Positions 17,569 through 27,836 of a stretch of DNA of 62,243 nt are shown in pieces (the first letter of the stretch is position 1; every line of letters begins with the position of its first letter). This DNA comes from Actinomycetota bacterium (lineage in GTDB: Bacteria > Actinomycetota > Actinomycetes > Actinomycetales > Microbacteriaceae), in the NCBI GenBank assembly GCA_018268455.1, contig JAFDWM010000004.1:1-62243 (forward strand), written 5' to 3'. The notes beneath the pieces are model-generated. The model was not told the DNA's origin, did not search any database, and was given only the letters and a program-made list of their open reading frames with translations. The translations under genes and the position numbers were made by a program.

Positions 17569-19056
17569 TCACGCGGCGCCGCGCACGGCGCGCCCCGGAT
17601 GCGCATCGACGACGATGTCTCCGGAGCGGACGACCCCGGTGCCGTGCACGAAGAGGTGCCGCACGCCCAGCGACGGGCGCGTGGGGTCGGCGTACGTCGC
17701 GCGGTCGGTGATCGCGGCGGGGTCGAGCACGACGATGTCGGCGTCGGCGCCGACGGTGAGGTGACCCTTGGCGCGCATTGCGGGAGACACCTCGTCCAGC
17801 ACGCGTGCGGGCAGGTAGGAGCAGCGGCGGAACGCCTCGGTCCAGCTCCAGGTCCCCGACTCGCGAACCATGAGGCGCAGGGACTTCGCGAAGGTGCCGG
17901 CCGTGCGCGGGTGTGTCTGGCCGCCCTCGGGGAGCGGCCAGCGGCGCTGCTCGTACACGGTCGGCGCGGTATCGGACCCCGGCCACGCGATCGGCATCGC
18001 ATCGCTCGCGACGATCGCGTCGGGATAGGCGAGCGCGCGGTGCAGATGGGTGCGATCGAGGGGATCCGCCTCGTCCAGGAAGGTGACGATGCAGGCGGCG
18101 CCGGGATCCACGGCGCGGATCTCGCGCAGCCGGGACTCGTCGGCGATGCGCTCCCCGGTGTCCACGAGCACGAGCGAGGTCGGCCCGATGCCCAGGCCAG
18201 CGAGCTTCTCCGGCGCGAGGAAGAAGGCGCCGATCGCGGTGCTGCCGGCGCCGTAGGGGTACGCCTCGACCGTGACGCGGGATCCCGCCGCGCGGCTGCG
18301 GTCCAGCAGCGCGAGCACACGGTCGATGTGGCGCAGCGACGTGCTGTTGACATGGCAGTGGTGCATCGCGGCGCCGGTCTCGGCCGCGGCGCGCACGAGT
18401 TCCTCCGAGCCGTCGATCGGGGTCGCGGGGTCCGCTTCGATCAGCTCGCGCACGTGTGTGAAGGTCGGGGCGTGCGCCGCGGCGGCGAGCCGGGCGAGCT
18501 CCAGGTACTCGTCGGGATCGGAGCGCGGGGCATAGCCCATCAGCACGCCGATGCCGAGGGCTCCCGCAGCGAGTTCGCTCTCCAGCATGCCGAGCCAGCG
18601 GCGGCGCTCGGCAGGGCTCGAGGAGCGCTGCCACGCGGGGTTGCCGAGGAGATCCATCGACGCGGTGAAATCGGCGACCGGGACGCGCTCGAGGTGCACG
18701 GCGGCGCGAGCCTGGGACCAGGAGGCCGAGAACCCGTAATTCAGCGGGCGTCCCTCCCGGCCGGCGCGGGCGATCGCCTCTGCCACGGGCATCAGGCCCG
18801 CTTCCAGATCGAGGGCCGTCGTGACGCCGTCCATCGCCTGCAGGCGATGCCCGGCGATCGAGTGCACGTGGCTGTGCAGATCGATGAAACCGGGTCCGAC
18901 GATGAGACCGGCGGCATCGATCACGGTCGCTGTCGCCGGTGCGGCGATCACCGCGTCGATCTCGGCGATCCGGCCGTCGGAGATCAGGAGGTCGGAGATC
19001 CTGTCGGAACCGGTCTTCGGGTCGATGACGCGCCCGCCGCGCAGCAAGGTGTCCAC
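17569..19056 (-). CDS. N-acyl-D-amino acid deacylase family amidohydrolase (D-glutamate deacylase-like)
   Basis: With the GTG at 19056 the product has 495 residues, starting at VDTLLRGGRVIDPKTG, the family's usual first strand. The barrel has the H-x-H metal motif (GFIDLHSHVHS), a later FTHVRELIE and CHVNSTSLRH (metal His positions) and VASDAMP (catalytic Asp), with the C-terminal small beta domain GHLTVGADADIVVLD. The GNCG cysteine loop of classical D-aminoacylases is absent; ALDLEAG stands in the same place, as I recall for the D-glutamate deacylase branch. It would release D-amino acids from N-acyl forms. Starts at TTG 19137 or ATG 19125 would add 20-27 residues unlike the family. GGAGG stands only one base before the chosen GTG, so the exact start is uncertain. 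Confidence 0.82.
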   Translation of the reverse strand: MDTLLRGGRVIDPKTGSDRISDLLISDGRIAEIDAVIAAPATATVIDAAGLIVGPGFIDLHSHVHSIAGHRLQAMDGVTTALDLEAGLMPVAEAIARAGREGRPLNYGFSASWSQARAAVHLERVPVADFTASMDLLGNPAWQRSSSPAERRRWLGMLESELAAGALGIGVLMGYAPRSDPDEYLELARLAAAAHAPTFTHVRELIEADPATPIDGSEELVRAAAETGAAMHHCHVNSTSLRHIDRVLALLDRSRAAGSRVTVEAYPYGAGSTAIGAFFLAPEKLAGLGIGPTSLVLVDTGERIADESRLREIRAVDPGAACIVTFLDEADPLDRTHLHRALAYPDAIVASDAMPIAWPGSDTAPTVYEQRRWPLPEGGQTHPRTAGTFAKSLRLMVRESGTWSWTEAFRRCSYLPARVLDEVSPAMRAKGHLTVGADADIVVLDPAAITDRATYADPTRPSLGVRHLFVHGTGVVRSGDIVVDAHPGRAVRGAA

Positions 19057-19147
19057 GCCTCCACGGTGCCAGGCCGCAGCGCCCCTCGTCCGGTCCGGCT
19101 GGACGAAAACGGATGACCTTTCCATGCGTTCGGACAAACGGCTGCAC

Positions 19148-19168
19148 CGGGGGATGCGTCCGCCCCCG
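19148..19168 (-). terminator. GC hairpin at the end of the racemase gene
   Basis: CGGGGG (19148-19153) pairs with CCCCCG (19163-19168) over a 9-base loop, directly after the racemase stop codon at 19169-19171. The stem is short and has no T-run, so it is a weak candidate. Confidence 0.35.
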
Positions 19169-19900
19169 TCAGCAGCGCAGGGCGCTCACGCACGCCGCAG
19201 CAAGGCAATCGACCGAGTCGATGACGGTCGTGGCGCGAGCGAGGTCTCCCGAGACGAGCGGAAGCTCGGTGCAGGCCGTGATGAGAAGATCGGCGCCCGC
19301 CCCGCACAGGGTCGCCCCGGCTCCGGAGAGCAGTCGCCCCGCGAGCGCGCGGTCGTCGGCCTGCTTGACCAGCGAGATCGCGCGATCCACGAACCGATGC
19401 TGTGTCGCGACATCGGGGTAGATCGTCCGGACGCCGTAGCGCACGCCTGCCGCATCGTACAGGCGTGCGGCCCTGGTCCCTCTCGTCGCCAGGATCCCCA
19501 CCCGGGCGGCACCGGCCTTCGAGGCCTGCGCCATCGTCGCGTCGATCATGTCGATGGTGCGCATCCGCGCGGCCCGCGCCACGACGGGGAGGAAATGGTG
19601 TGCGGTGTTGCAGGGCGTGACGAGCAGCTCCGCTCCCATCCTGCGCAGGCGCTGCGCCCCGGCGATCATGGCGGGCACGGGTGAGGGGCCGCCGTCGACG
19701 ATTGCCGCGGTGCGGTCAGGGATGGCGGGATCGCTCCAGATGACGGTGCGGATGTGCTCCTGGTCGCTGTGCGCCGGCGTCGCCCGCACCAGGGCCTCGT
19801 AGAACCGCGCCGTCGCCAACGGGCCCATTCCGCCGAGCACGCCGAGGGGAGGCGCGCCGGCCCCCGGCCGGCGCGCTCCGACACGATGAGAACGACGCAC
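19169..19900 (-). CDS. Aspartate/glutamate racemase family protein
   Basis: The product has about 243 residues. It shows LGVLGGMGPLATARFYEALV (the family N-terminus), then TPCNTAHHF and TACTELPL, which carry the two catalytic cysteines of cofactor-independent Asp/Glu racemases. Both cysteines present suggests an active racemase rather than the related hydrolases with one changed. The start is uncertain. I chose the GTG at 19900; a GTG at 19924 or another upstream codon is possible and none has a good ribosome site. Residues before PLGVLGG are not conserved in kind. It lies head to head with the lacI-type gene and ahead of the D-glutamate-deacylase-like gene on the same strand, so a role in handling D-Glu/D-Asp is a fair inference. 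Confidence 0.82.
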   Translation of the reverse strand: MRRSHRVGARRPGAGAPPLGVLGGMGPLATARFYEALVRATPAHSDQEHIRTVIWSDPAIPDRTAAIVDGGPSPVPAMIAGAQRLRRMGAELLVTPCNTAHHFLPVVARAARMRTIDMIDATMAQASKAGAARVGILATRGTRAARLYDAAGVRYGVRTIYPDVATQHRFVDRAISLVKQADDRALAGRLLSGAGATLCGAGADLLITACTELPLVSGDLARATTVIDSVDCLAAACVSALRC

Positions 19901-20038
19901 CCGTCGATGGTGGCGGAAGGACACCGCCCGTTCTCGGTGCGCGAGCACGAAGTATCCCGATGGGTTCGTCGCGTGCGCAAGGGCGAACGGTGGAGTGCGG
20001 ATGCGGTCGCGCGGCCAGCGCGACATAATGGTGAACGA

Positions 20039-20054
20039 ATGTGACCGTGCACAT
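20039..20054. promoter_or_regulatory. Probable LacI-type operator, autoregulatory
   Basis: ATGTGACCGTGCACAT is an imperfect palindrome with 5-bp arms, 15 bases before the regulator's ATG and about 10 bases after CATAAT (20024-20029), a candidate -10 box. It shares ATGTGA-x-CG-x-x-CACAT with the operator at 21143-21162, so the regulator probably controls itself. Confidence 0.6.
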
Positions 20055-20068
20055 CGAGGAGGCCAGGG

Positions 20069-21082
20069 ATGTCCACCGCCTCCGACCGCGCCCGGATGCC
20101 GAGCATCCGCGACGTCGCGCGGCTGGCCGGAGTGTCGCACCAGACCGTGTCCCGGGTGCTCAACGACCACCCCAGCATCCGCCCCGAGACGAAGGAGCGG
20201 GTGCTCGACGCGATCCGCGTTCTCGACTACCGGCCGAATGTGGCCGCCAGGGCGCTCGCCACCAGCCGCTCGAACACGCTGGGGATCCTGTCCGCGACGA
20301 CGGGGGAGTTCGGTCCGACGTCCTCGATCGCGTCGATCGAAGACGCGGCACGGGCCGAGCAGTACTCGGTGAGCACGCTCAATCTGCCCGACACCTCGCC
20401 CGAGGCGATCGGTGCCGCCGTGCGACAGCTGGTGCGTGAATCGGTCGACGGCATCGTGGTGCTGGCCCCGCAGGTGCGGGTGTTCAACGTGCTGCGCGGG
20501 ATGGCGGTGTCGGTGCCGTTCGTGAGCCTGCAGACCGCGTCAGGATCCGACGGCGTGACCCACTCCGCCGATCAGCTCTCCGGCGCCCGGATGCTCACCG
20601 AATACCTGATCGAGCTCGGGCACACCGACATCCTGCATCTGGCGGGACCGCAGGACTGGATCGAGGCGGAGTCGCGCATGCGCGGCTACCTCGACGCGAT
20701 GCGCGATGCCGACCTTCCCACGATCCCGCCGATCCGCGGCGACTGGACCGCGGACTTCGGATACTTCGCCGGCACCGAGCTCGCGCGTCGCCGTGACTTC
20801 ACCGCGGTGTTCGCGGCCAACGACCTGATGGCGATCGGGCTCATGCACGGCTTCCGCGACGCCGGGCTGAACGTACCGGTCGATGTGAGCGTGGTCGGCT
20901 TCGACGACATCCCGGTCGCGGCGCACGTCTCGCCTCCGCTGACGACCGTGCACCAGGATTTCGCCGAGCTCGGACGCAGGGCGGTGCGGATCCTGCTCGC
21001 TCAGCTGCGCGGCGAGGAGGTCCCCGTGTTCGGGCCGGCCGCCCCCGTGCTGCGCGCGCGGGAGTCCGCAGCGTCACGGTAA
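20069..21082 (+). CDS. LacI-family transcriptional regulator
   Basis: The product has 337 residues. The N-terminal helix-turn-helix (PSIRDVARLAGVSHQTVSRV, about residues 11-30) and hinge helix (RPNVAARALATSRSNTLGIL) are canonical for LacI/PurR. A periplasmic-binding-protein-like sensor domain follows, with the conserved VFAANDLMAIGLMHGFRDAGLNVP and VSVVGFDDIPVAAHVSPPLTTV blocks. GAGGAGG precedes the ATG. It lies 107 bases upstream of a monosaccharide ABC operon whose promoter carries a palindrome of the same class as the one before this gene. It therefore probably represses the transporter and itself until a sugar binds. The sugar cannot be read from the sequence. Confidence 0.92.
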   Translation: MSTASDRARMPSIRDVARLAGVSHQTVSRVLNDHPSIRPETKERVLDAIRVLDYRPNVAARALATSRSNTLGILSATTGEFGPTSSIASIEDAARAEQYSVSTLNLPDTSPEAIGAAVRQLVRESVDGIVVLAPQVRVFNVLRGMAVSVPFVSLQTASGSDGVTHSADQLSGARMLTEYLIELGHTDILHLAGPQDWIEAESRMRGYLDAMRDADLPTIPPIRGDWTADFGYFAGTELARRRDFTAVFAANDLMAIGLMHGFRDAGLNVPVDVSVVGFDDIPVAAHVSPPLTTVHQDFAELGRRAVRILLAQLRGEEVPVFGPAAPVLRARESAASR

Positions 21083-21105
21083 GGAAACGAAATCTGGGCG
21101 GGCAC

Positions 21106-21134
21106 TTGACAGTCCCGGCGGTCCGGGGCACCAT
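21106..21134 (+). promoter_or_regulatory. Promoter of the sugar ABC operon
   Basis: TTGACA (21106-21111) is a perfect -35 box. With a 17-base spacer, CACCAT (21129-21134) is the -10 position, a weak match. The start would fall near 21141, just before the operator. Confidence 0.55.
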
Positions 21135-21142
21135 GAGACACG

Positions 21143-21162
21143 CGATGTGAACGGTCACATCG
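21143..21162. promoter_or_regulatory. LacI-family operator
   Basis: CGATGTGAACGGTCACATCG has perfect 8-bp arms (CGATGTGA/TCACATCG) around ACGG. The TGTGA-x-CG-x-TCACA form, with a central CG, is typical of actinobacterial LacI-family sites. It lies directly downstream of the predicted transcription start, where bound repressor would block initiation or early elongation. Confidence 0.8.
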
Positions 21163-21189
21163 TGCGGAGCAGATGATCGAGGGAGATCC

Positions 21190-22758
21190 GTGAGCGATAC
21201 GACGGCGATGCCCAGCGTGGCCGGACCGATTCTGGAGATGCGGCGCATCACGAAGGAGTTCCCGGGCGTCAAGGCGCTCTCCGACGTGTCGATCACGGTG
21301 CGCACGGGCGAGGTGCACGCGATCTGCGGCGAGAACGGCGCCGGCAAGTCGACCCTGATGAAGGTGCTCTCGGGTGTGTACCCGTTCGGCAGCTACGACG
21401 GCGAGATCCTGCTGTACGGCGAGGAGCAGCGGTTCAAGGACATCGCGGCCAGCGAGCACGCCGGCATCGCGATCATCCACCAGGAGCTAGCGCTCATCCC
21501 CGAGCTGTCGATCACCGAGAACATCTTCCTCGGCAACGAGATCCGCCGTGGGGCGCGCATCGACTGGACCGCGCAGAAGCAGCGCACGGTCGAGCTGCTC
21601 GCCCGGGTCGGGCTCAGGGAGGACCCGGACGTCGCGGTCAAGCACCTCGGCGTCGGCAAGCAGCAGCTCATCGAGATCGCCAAGGCGCTCAACAAGGAGG
21701 TCAGGCTCCTCATCCTGGACGAGCCGACCGCCGCCCTCAACGAGAACGACTCGCAGCATCTGCTCGATCTGATCCTGGGCCTGAAGGCCAAGGGGATGAC
21801 GTCGATCATCATCAGCCACAAGCTCAACGAGATCGAGCAGATCGCCGATGAGATCACGATCATCCGCGACGGCCGCACGGTCGAGACGCTCGACATCGGC
21901 CGCGGTGAGATCAACGAGGACCGCATCATCCGCGGCATGGTCGGCCGGTCGCTGGAGAGCCGCTACCCCGACCGCACCCCGGAGATCGGCGAGGTGTTCT
22001 TCGAGGTCAAGGACTGGTGGGTGCGCCACCCGAACGTGTCCGAGCGCATGGTGGTCAAGGGCTCCAGCATCGAGGTGCGCCGCGGCGAGGTCGTCGGCAT
22101 CGCCGGCCTCATGGGTGCGGGCCGCACCGAGTTCGCGATGAGCATCTTCGGCCGCTCCTACGGGCAGTTCCTGTCCGGGACGATCGTCAAGGACGGGCAG
22201 GAGATCACCCTCCCCGACGTCAAGAGCGCCATCCGGCACGGCCTCGCCTACGTCAGTGAGGACCGCAAGGTGCTCGGGCTCAACCTGCTCGACACCATCA
22301 AGCGCTCGATCGTGTCGGCGAAGCTCTCCAAGGTCGCGCGCCACGGCGTCGTGAACGACATCGAGGAGGCGCAGGTCGCCGAGCGGTACCGCAAGTCGCT
22401 GCGCATCAAGACCCCCACGGTCGAGCAGGGCGTCGGCACTCTCTCCGGCGGCAACCAACAGAAGGTCGTGCTGGCGAAGTGGATGTTCACGGATCCCGAT
22501 CTGCTCATCCTCGACGAGCCCACCCGCGGGATCGACGTCGGCGCCAAGTACGAGATCTACGGCATCATCAACGAGCTCGCCGCCCAGGGCAAGGGCGTGA
22601 TCGTCATCTCCAGCGAGCTGCCGGAGCTGCTCGGCATGTCCGACCGCATCTACACCGTGTTCGAGGGACGCGTCACCGACTGCCTCCCCGCATCCGAAGC
22701 CACCCCGGAGGCGCTCATGCGCAGCATGACCTCCCTGACCCAGAAGGCATCCGCATGA
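21190..22758 (+). CDS. Monosaccharide ABC transporter ATP-binding protein (GguA/MmsA/XylG type, two ATPase domains)
   Basis: The product has 522 residues with two ABC cassettes. The first has Walker [10 protein letters not shown] and Walker [16 protein letters not shown]. The second has a changed Walker A region (GLMGAGRTE), usual for the second half in this family, with signature LSGGNQQKV and Walker [21 protein letters not shown]. Length and motifs match sugar importers of the CUT2 class. The GTG at 21190 is preceded by GAGGGAG. The stop overlaps the permease ATG by 4 bases. It would drive uptake of one or several monosaccharides through the two following gene products, under control of the upstream LacI-type regulator. 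Confidence 0.93.
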   Translation: MSDTTAMPSVAGPILEMRRITKEFPGVKALSDVSITVRTGEVHAICGENGAGKSTLMKVLSGVYPFGSYDGEILLYGEEQRFKDIAASEHAGIAIIHQELALIPELSITENIFLGNEIRRGARIDWTAQKQRTVELLARVGLREDPDVAVKHLGVGKQQLIEIAKALNKEVRLLILDEPTAALNENDSQHLLDLILGLKAKGMTSIIISHKLNEIEQIADEITIIRDGRTVETLDIGRGEINEDRIIRGMVGRSLESRYPDRTPEIGEVFFEVKDWWVRHPNVSERMVVKGSSIEVRRGEVVGIAGLMGAGRTEFAMSIFGRSYGQFLSGTIVKDGQEITLPDVKSAIRHGLAYVSEDRKVLGLNLLDTIKRSIVSAKLSKVARHGVVNDIEEAQVAERYRKSLRIKTPTVEQGVGTLSGGNQQKVVLAKWMFTDPDLLILDEPTRGIDVGAKYEIYGIINELAAQGKGVIVISSELPELLGMSDRIYTVFEGRVTDCLPASEATPEALMRSMTSLTQKASA

Positions 22759-24086
22759 GCACCACGACCGAGGCGCCGAAGCTGCAGGACCCGGCACCGC
22801 AGGACAAGCCCGGCTTCCGCTTCCGCGACATCACGAAGATGATGGGCGGCGGGCAGTCGACCGGCCGCCAGTTCGGGATCCTCGGATCCCTGATCGTCAT
22901 CATCGTCATCTTCCAGTTCTGGACCGGCGGGCTGACCCTGTCGCCCGGAAACGTGATCAACGTCGTCAACCAGTACTCCTACATCCTGATCCTCGCGATC
23001 GGCATGGTGATGGTCATCATCATGGGCCACATCGACCTGTCGGTCGGCTCGGTCGCCGCCTTCGTCGGCATCGTGGTGGCCCAGTCGATGGCGAACTGGC
23101 ACTTCCCGTGGTGGGCCGCGATCCTCCTCGGCCTCGGCCTCGGCGTGCTCGTCGGCGCGTGGCAGGGCTTCTGGGTCGCGTTCGTCGGCGTGCCGGCGTT
23201 CATCGTCACCCTGGCCGGAATGCTGTTCTTCCGCGGTGCGAACCAGTGGGTGGGCCAGTCCACGTCGGTGGCGGTGCCCAACGACTTCCAGTACATCGGC
23301 GCCGGCTACCTGCCCGAGCTGCCGATCGCGGTGCCGTTCAACTTCCTCACCATGCTGCTCGCGGTCATCGCCGCGGCCTGGGTGGTGTTCTTCGAGTTCC
23401 GCGTGCGCGCCTCGCAGCGCAAGGCCGGCACCGAGAGCGCCCCGCTCTGGGTGAGCATGGTCAAGGTCGTGATCCTCGCGGCGATCATCCTGGCCGCGGG
23501 CTGGCTGTTCGCCACCGGCCGACCCGGCACGAGCTTCCCGATCTCCGGACTCATCCTGCTAGTGCTCGTGATCGCGTACACGTTCGTCACGAACAGCACC
23601 GTCTTCGGCCGCCACATCTACGCCGTCGGCGGCAACCGGCAGGCTGCACGCCTGAGCGGCGTGAAGGACCGCTGGACCGACTTCTTCGTCATGATGAACA
23701 TGTCGGTGCTCGCCTCGGTCGCGGCGATGATCTACGTCGCCCGCGCCACCGCGTCCGGTCCGCAGGACGGCAACGGCTGGGAGCTCGACGCGATCGCGGC
23801 CGTGTTCATCGGCGGTGCGGCCGTCTCCGGCGGCATCGGCACCGTGATCGGATCGATCATCGGTGGTCTGGTCATGGCCTTCCTCAACAACGGCATGGCC
23901 CTGCTCGGCTTCGGCGCCGACGTCGTGGCCATGGTCAAGGGCCTCGTGCTGCTGCTCGCCGTGGCGGTCGACGTCTGGAACAAGCAGCAGGGACGCCCCT
24001 CGCTCACCGGCTTCATCACCCGGCGGTTCTCCCGCCAGGAAGAGGCCTTCCCCACCTCCACTTCGGGAACGCCCGCCCAGAAGTAG
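22755..24086 (+). CDS. Monosaccharide ABC transporter permease (GguB/MmsB type)
   Basis: The product has 443 residues. A hydrophilic N-terminus of about 40 residues is followed by some ten hydrophobic segments. The CUT2 permease motif [19 protein letters not shown] and the later [26 protein letters not shown] are clear. The extra length over RbsC-type permeases (about 320 residues) is typical of the GguB/XylH branch, with an inserted cytoplasmic loop ([17 protein letters not shown]). The C-terminal tail [10 protein letters not shown] is hydrophilic. It is coupled to the ATPase gene by ATGA and probably forms a homodimeric pore. Confidence 0.93.
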   Translation: MSTTTEAPKLQDPAPQDKPGFRFRDITKMMGGGQSTGRQFGILGSLIVIIVIFQFWTGGLTLSPGNVINVVNQYSYILILAIGMVMVIIMGHIDLSVGSVAAFVGIVVAQSMANWHFPWWAAILLGLGLGVLVGAWQGFWVAFVGVPAFIVTLAGMLFFRGANQWVGQSTSVAVPNDFQYIGAGYLPELPIAVPFNFLTMLLAVIAAAWVVFFEFRVRASQRKAGTESAPLWVSMVKVVILAAIILAAGWLFATGRPGTSFPISGLILLVLVIAYTFVTNSTVFGRHIYAVGGNRQAARLSGVKDRWTDFFVMMNMSVLASVAAMIYVARATASGPQDGNGWELDAIAAVFIGGAAVSGGIGTVIGSIIGGLVMAFLNNGMALLGFGADVVAMVKGLVLLLAVAVDVWNKQQGRPSLTGFITRRFSRQEEAFPTSTSGTPAQK

Positions 24087-24153
24087 GGATCGGATCCCCG
24101 GATCCACTGCATTCACCTGAGATGCACACACCAAGAGAGAAAGAGATCACGCA

Positions 24154-25272
24154 ATGAAGAAGATCCTCCTTTCGGCGACAGCGATCGTCGTCGCAGGCGC
24201 CTTCGCCCTCACCGGCTGCTCGTCCGAGCGCGGTGGCACCCCCGCCGCCAGCGGCGACACCGCCGCGAAGGGCTTCGCCGCCGATGCCAAGATCGGCGTG
24301 GCCCTGCCCGACAAGACCAGTGAGAACTGGGTGCTGGCCGGCAAGCTGTTCACCGACGGCCTGACCAAGGCGGGCTTCAAGCCCGACGTGCAGTACGCGC
24401 CGGCGAGCAACACGGTGGCCGAGCAGCAGAACCAGATCCAGGCCATGGTCACCGGCGGCGCGAAGGTCATCATCATCGGCGCGAAGGACGGCAAGCAGCT
24501 GTCCACCCAGGTCAAGGCCGCGCACGACGCGGGCGCCACGGTCATCGCCTACGACCGCCTGATCGAGAATACCGACGCGGTGGACTACTACGTCGCGTTC
24601 GACAACTTCAAGGTCGGCCAGCTGCAGGGCCAGGCGCTCCTCGACGGCCTCGCCAAGCGCGCGGGCCACCCGGCTCCGTACAACATCGAGCTGTTCTCCG
24701 GATCCGCCGATGACGCGAACTCCGCGGTCTTCTTCAAGGGCGCGATGGACGTGCTCGAGCCGAAGATCAAGGACGGCACGCTCAAGGTCGTCTCCGGTCA
24801 GACCGAGATCACGCAGACCGCGACCGACGGCTGGAAGGCGGAGAACGCCCAGCGCCGCATGGACGCCCTGCTGACCGCCAACTACAGCTCCGCCACGATC
24901 GACGGCGTGCTGAGCCCGAACGACACGCTCGCTCGCGCCATCATCACCTCGGTGCAGCAGGCCGGCAAGCCGGTTCCGGTCGTGACCGGGCAGGACTCCG
25001 AGGTCGAGTCGGTCAAGTCGATCATGGAGGGCGTGCAGTACTCCACGATCAACAAGGACACCACGCTGCTCGTGGCCCAGGCGATCAAGATGTCGCAGGA
25101 GCTGCAGAAGGGCGAGACCGTCGACGTGAACGACACCAAGTCGTACAACAACGGCGTCAAGGTCGTCCCGTCGTTCCTGCTCGCGCCGGTCATCGTGACC
25201 AAGGACAACGCGGCCGAGGCGTACGCCAACGTGCCCGCGCTGCTGGACGTCGTGAAGTCCTACACCAAGTAA
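24154..25272 (+). CDS. Monosaccharide-binding lipoprotein (ChvE-like, periplasmic-binding-protein type I)
   Basis: The product has 372 residues. Its lipoprotein signal (MKKILLSATA, hydrophobic core, lipobox L-T-G-C, Cys22) is followed by a Ser/Gly linker and a two-lobed sugar-binding fold: KIGVALPDKTSENWVLAGK, IIIGAKDGKQLSTQVKAA, TVIAYDRLI and VDYYVAFDNFKVGQLQG are characteristic of ChvE/MmsA-type proteins. ChvE-like proteins bind several aldoses (galactose, arabinose, glucose, xylose), so a broad range is possible. The 67-base gap after the permease contains a small GGATC/GATCC inverted repeat, which may raise the stability of this message. A hairpin terminator follows. Confidence 0.93.
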   Translation: MKKILLSATAIVVAGAFALTGCSSERGGTPAASGDTAAKGFAADAKIGVALPDKTSENWVLAGKLFTDGLTKAGFKPDVQYAPASNTVAEQQNQIQAMVTGGAKVIIIGAKDGKQLSTQVKAAHDAGATVIAYDRLIENTDAVDYYVAFDNFKVGQLQGQALLDGLAKRAGHPAPYNIELFSGSADDANSAVFFKGAMDVLEPKIKDGTLKVVSGQTEITQTATDGWKAENAQRRMDALLTANYSSATIDGVLSPNDTLARAIITSVQQAGKPVPVVTGQDSEVESVKSIMEGVQYSTINKDTTLLVAQAIKMSQELQKGETVDVNDTKSYNNGVKVVPSFLLAPVIVTKDNAAEAYANVPALLDVVKSYTK

Positions 25273-26697
<1,425 letters not shown>

Positions 26698-26751
26698 TCA
26701 GCGGTTTCGCTGACACCGGGTCGCTGACCCGCACCGAGCGAAGGAGGAGTC

Positions 26752-27255
26752 ATGACGCGTCGTCGGACTCCTCCTTCGTCGTCGGGGGGCGCACCGCACC
26801 GCGCCTCGTCCGGGCGCGCCGTCGACGTGCGGGGCTGGGTCGGCGGGATCCGGCTGAGCGGGTTCATGGTGATCATGCTCTCGCTCGTGGTGCTCGGCGC
26901 CTGGGTGCTCGTGCCGACCCTGGGCACCTACCTCGATCAGAAGCAGCGGATCTCCGCCCTCGAGCACTCGGTGCAGGTCACGCAGCAGAGGATCGATCAG
27001 CTCAAGGCCGAGCGGGAGCGCTGGAAGGATCCGGCGTACATCACCGCGCAGGCCAGAGAGCGGCTGTACTACGTCAAGCCGGGCGAGGTCGTCTACCTGA
27101 TCGACAACGACCTCCCGCCCGTGGCGCAGCCTGTCGACCAGGCGAAGGTCAGCGACACCGCCCAGGAGAAGAGCTCGGACTGGACCGGGCAGCTGCTGCG
27201 CAGCGTCACCGGCGCAGGCCTGGCGAAGACGGCGGCAGACCCCGCCACGCGCTGA
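26752..27255 (+). CDS. Septum formation initiator family protein (DivIC/FtsB)
   Basis: The product has 167 residues: a basic, Ser/Pro-rich cytoplasmic start, one membrane span (about residues 36-58, SGFMVIMLSLVVLGAWVLVP), a coiled coil (about 62-95, KQRISALEHSVQVTQQRIDQ) and the short conserved domain DPAYITAQARERLYYVKPGE. These are the marks of FtsB/DivIC, which links FtsL and FtsQ/DivIB in the divisome. AAGGAGG precedes the ATG. It is normally encoded just downstream of enolase in Actinobacteria, as here, and that order supports the call. Confidence 0.93.
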   Translation: MTRRRTPPSSSGGAPHRASSGRAVDVRGWVGGIRLSGFMVIMLSLVVLGAWVLVPTLGTYLDQKQRISALEHSVQVTQQRIDQLKAERERWKDPAYITAQARERLYYVKPGEVVYLIDNDLPPVAQPVDQAKVSDTAQEKSSDWTGQLLRSVTGAGLAKTAADPATR

Positions 27256-27302
27256 CCCGGGTGCCGACGCGCCGCGTCGGGGTCGGGCCCAGGTCGACCC
27301 CG

Positions 27303-27314
27303 TACCCTGGGGGA
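27303..27314 (+). promoter_or_regulatory. Candidate promoter for a leaderless DUF501 message (TACCCT-GGGGGA-GTG)
   Basis: TACCCT (27303-27308) fits a TANNNT -10 box and is followed by exactly six bases, GGGGGA, before the GTG. That places the transcription start at or next to the start codon. The same layout occurs at 61287-61301. Confidence 0.45.
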
Positions 27315-27836
27315 GTGACCACGCCGCCCTTCGCCCCGCCCACCGACGCCGAGCTCGCGGTCGTCTCCGCCCAGCTGGGACGCGAGGCCCGCGGCGTCGT
27401 CGGGATCGCGGCGCGCTGCGTCTGCGGCAACCCGACCGTGGTGGCCACGCTGCCGCGGCTGTCGGACGGATCCCCGTTCCCCACGTTCTACTACCTCACG
27501 CACCCGGCGGCCGCCTCGGCGATGTCGACGCTCGAGGCCGAGCACGTCATGCCGGAGCTCGCCGCGCTGCTGGACGAGGAGGACACCGCCACGGCCTACC
27601 TGCGGGCGCACCAGGCCTACCTCGCCGACCGCGCGCAGTACGGCGACGTGTCGGAGATCGCCGGCGTCTCCGCCGGCGGCATGCCCACCCGCGTCAAGTG
27701 CCTGCATGCCCTTGCCGGGCATGCGCTCGCCGCGGGGGAGGGCGTCAACCCGATCGGCGACGCCGCGCTGCAGCGCTCGCGCTGGTCGCCCGAGCGCTGC
27801 GAATGCCTGCAGCCGGGGGCCGCGCTCGCGGGGTGA
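27315..27836 (+). CDS. DUF501 domain protein
   Basis: The product has 173 residues of the conserved actinobacterial DUF501 family, of unknown function. Visible family marks are RCVCGNPTVVATLPRL, FPTFYYLTHP, a central helical part with EHVMPELAALL and the C-terminal VKCLHALAGHALAAG followed by NPIGD. The Cys residues (CVCG and VKCLH) and His suggest a possible metal site, but this is a guess. The family usually sits between divIC and a phosphatase or peptidase gene. The GTG at 27315 is favoured because a TACCCT box lies six bases before it (leaderless message). A GTG at 27261 would add 18 unlike residues. The stop overlaps the next start (GTGA). Confidence 0.88.
   Translation: MTTPPFAPPTDAELAVVSAQLGREARGVVGIAARCVCGNPTVVATLPRLSDGSPFPTFYYLTHPAAASAMSTLEAEHVMPELAALLDEEDTATAYLRAHQAYLADRAQYGDVSEIAGVSAGGMPTRVKCLHALAGHALAAGEGVNPIGDAALQRSRWSPERCECLQPGAALAG

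Noticed and set aside
19057-19137. TTG at 19137 or ATG at 19125 as the start of the D-glutamate-deacylase-like gene
   Set aside because: The extra residues do not belong to the family fold, which begins at DTLLRGG. Kept as an alternative only because the chosen GTG has a poorly spaced ribosome site.
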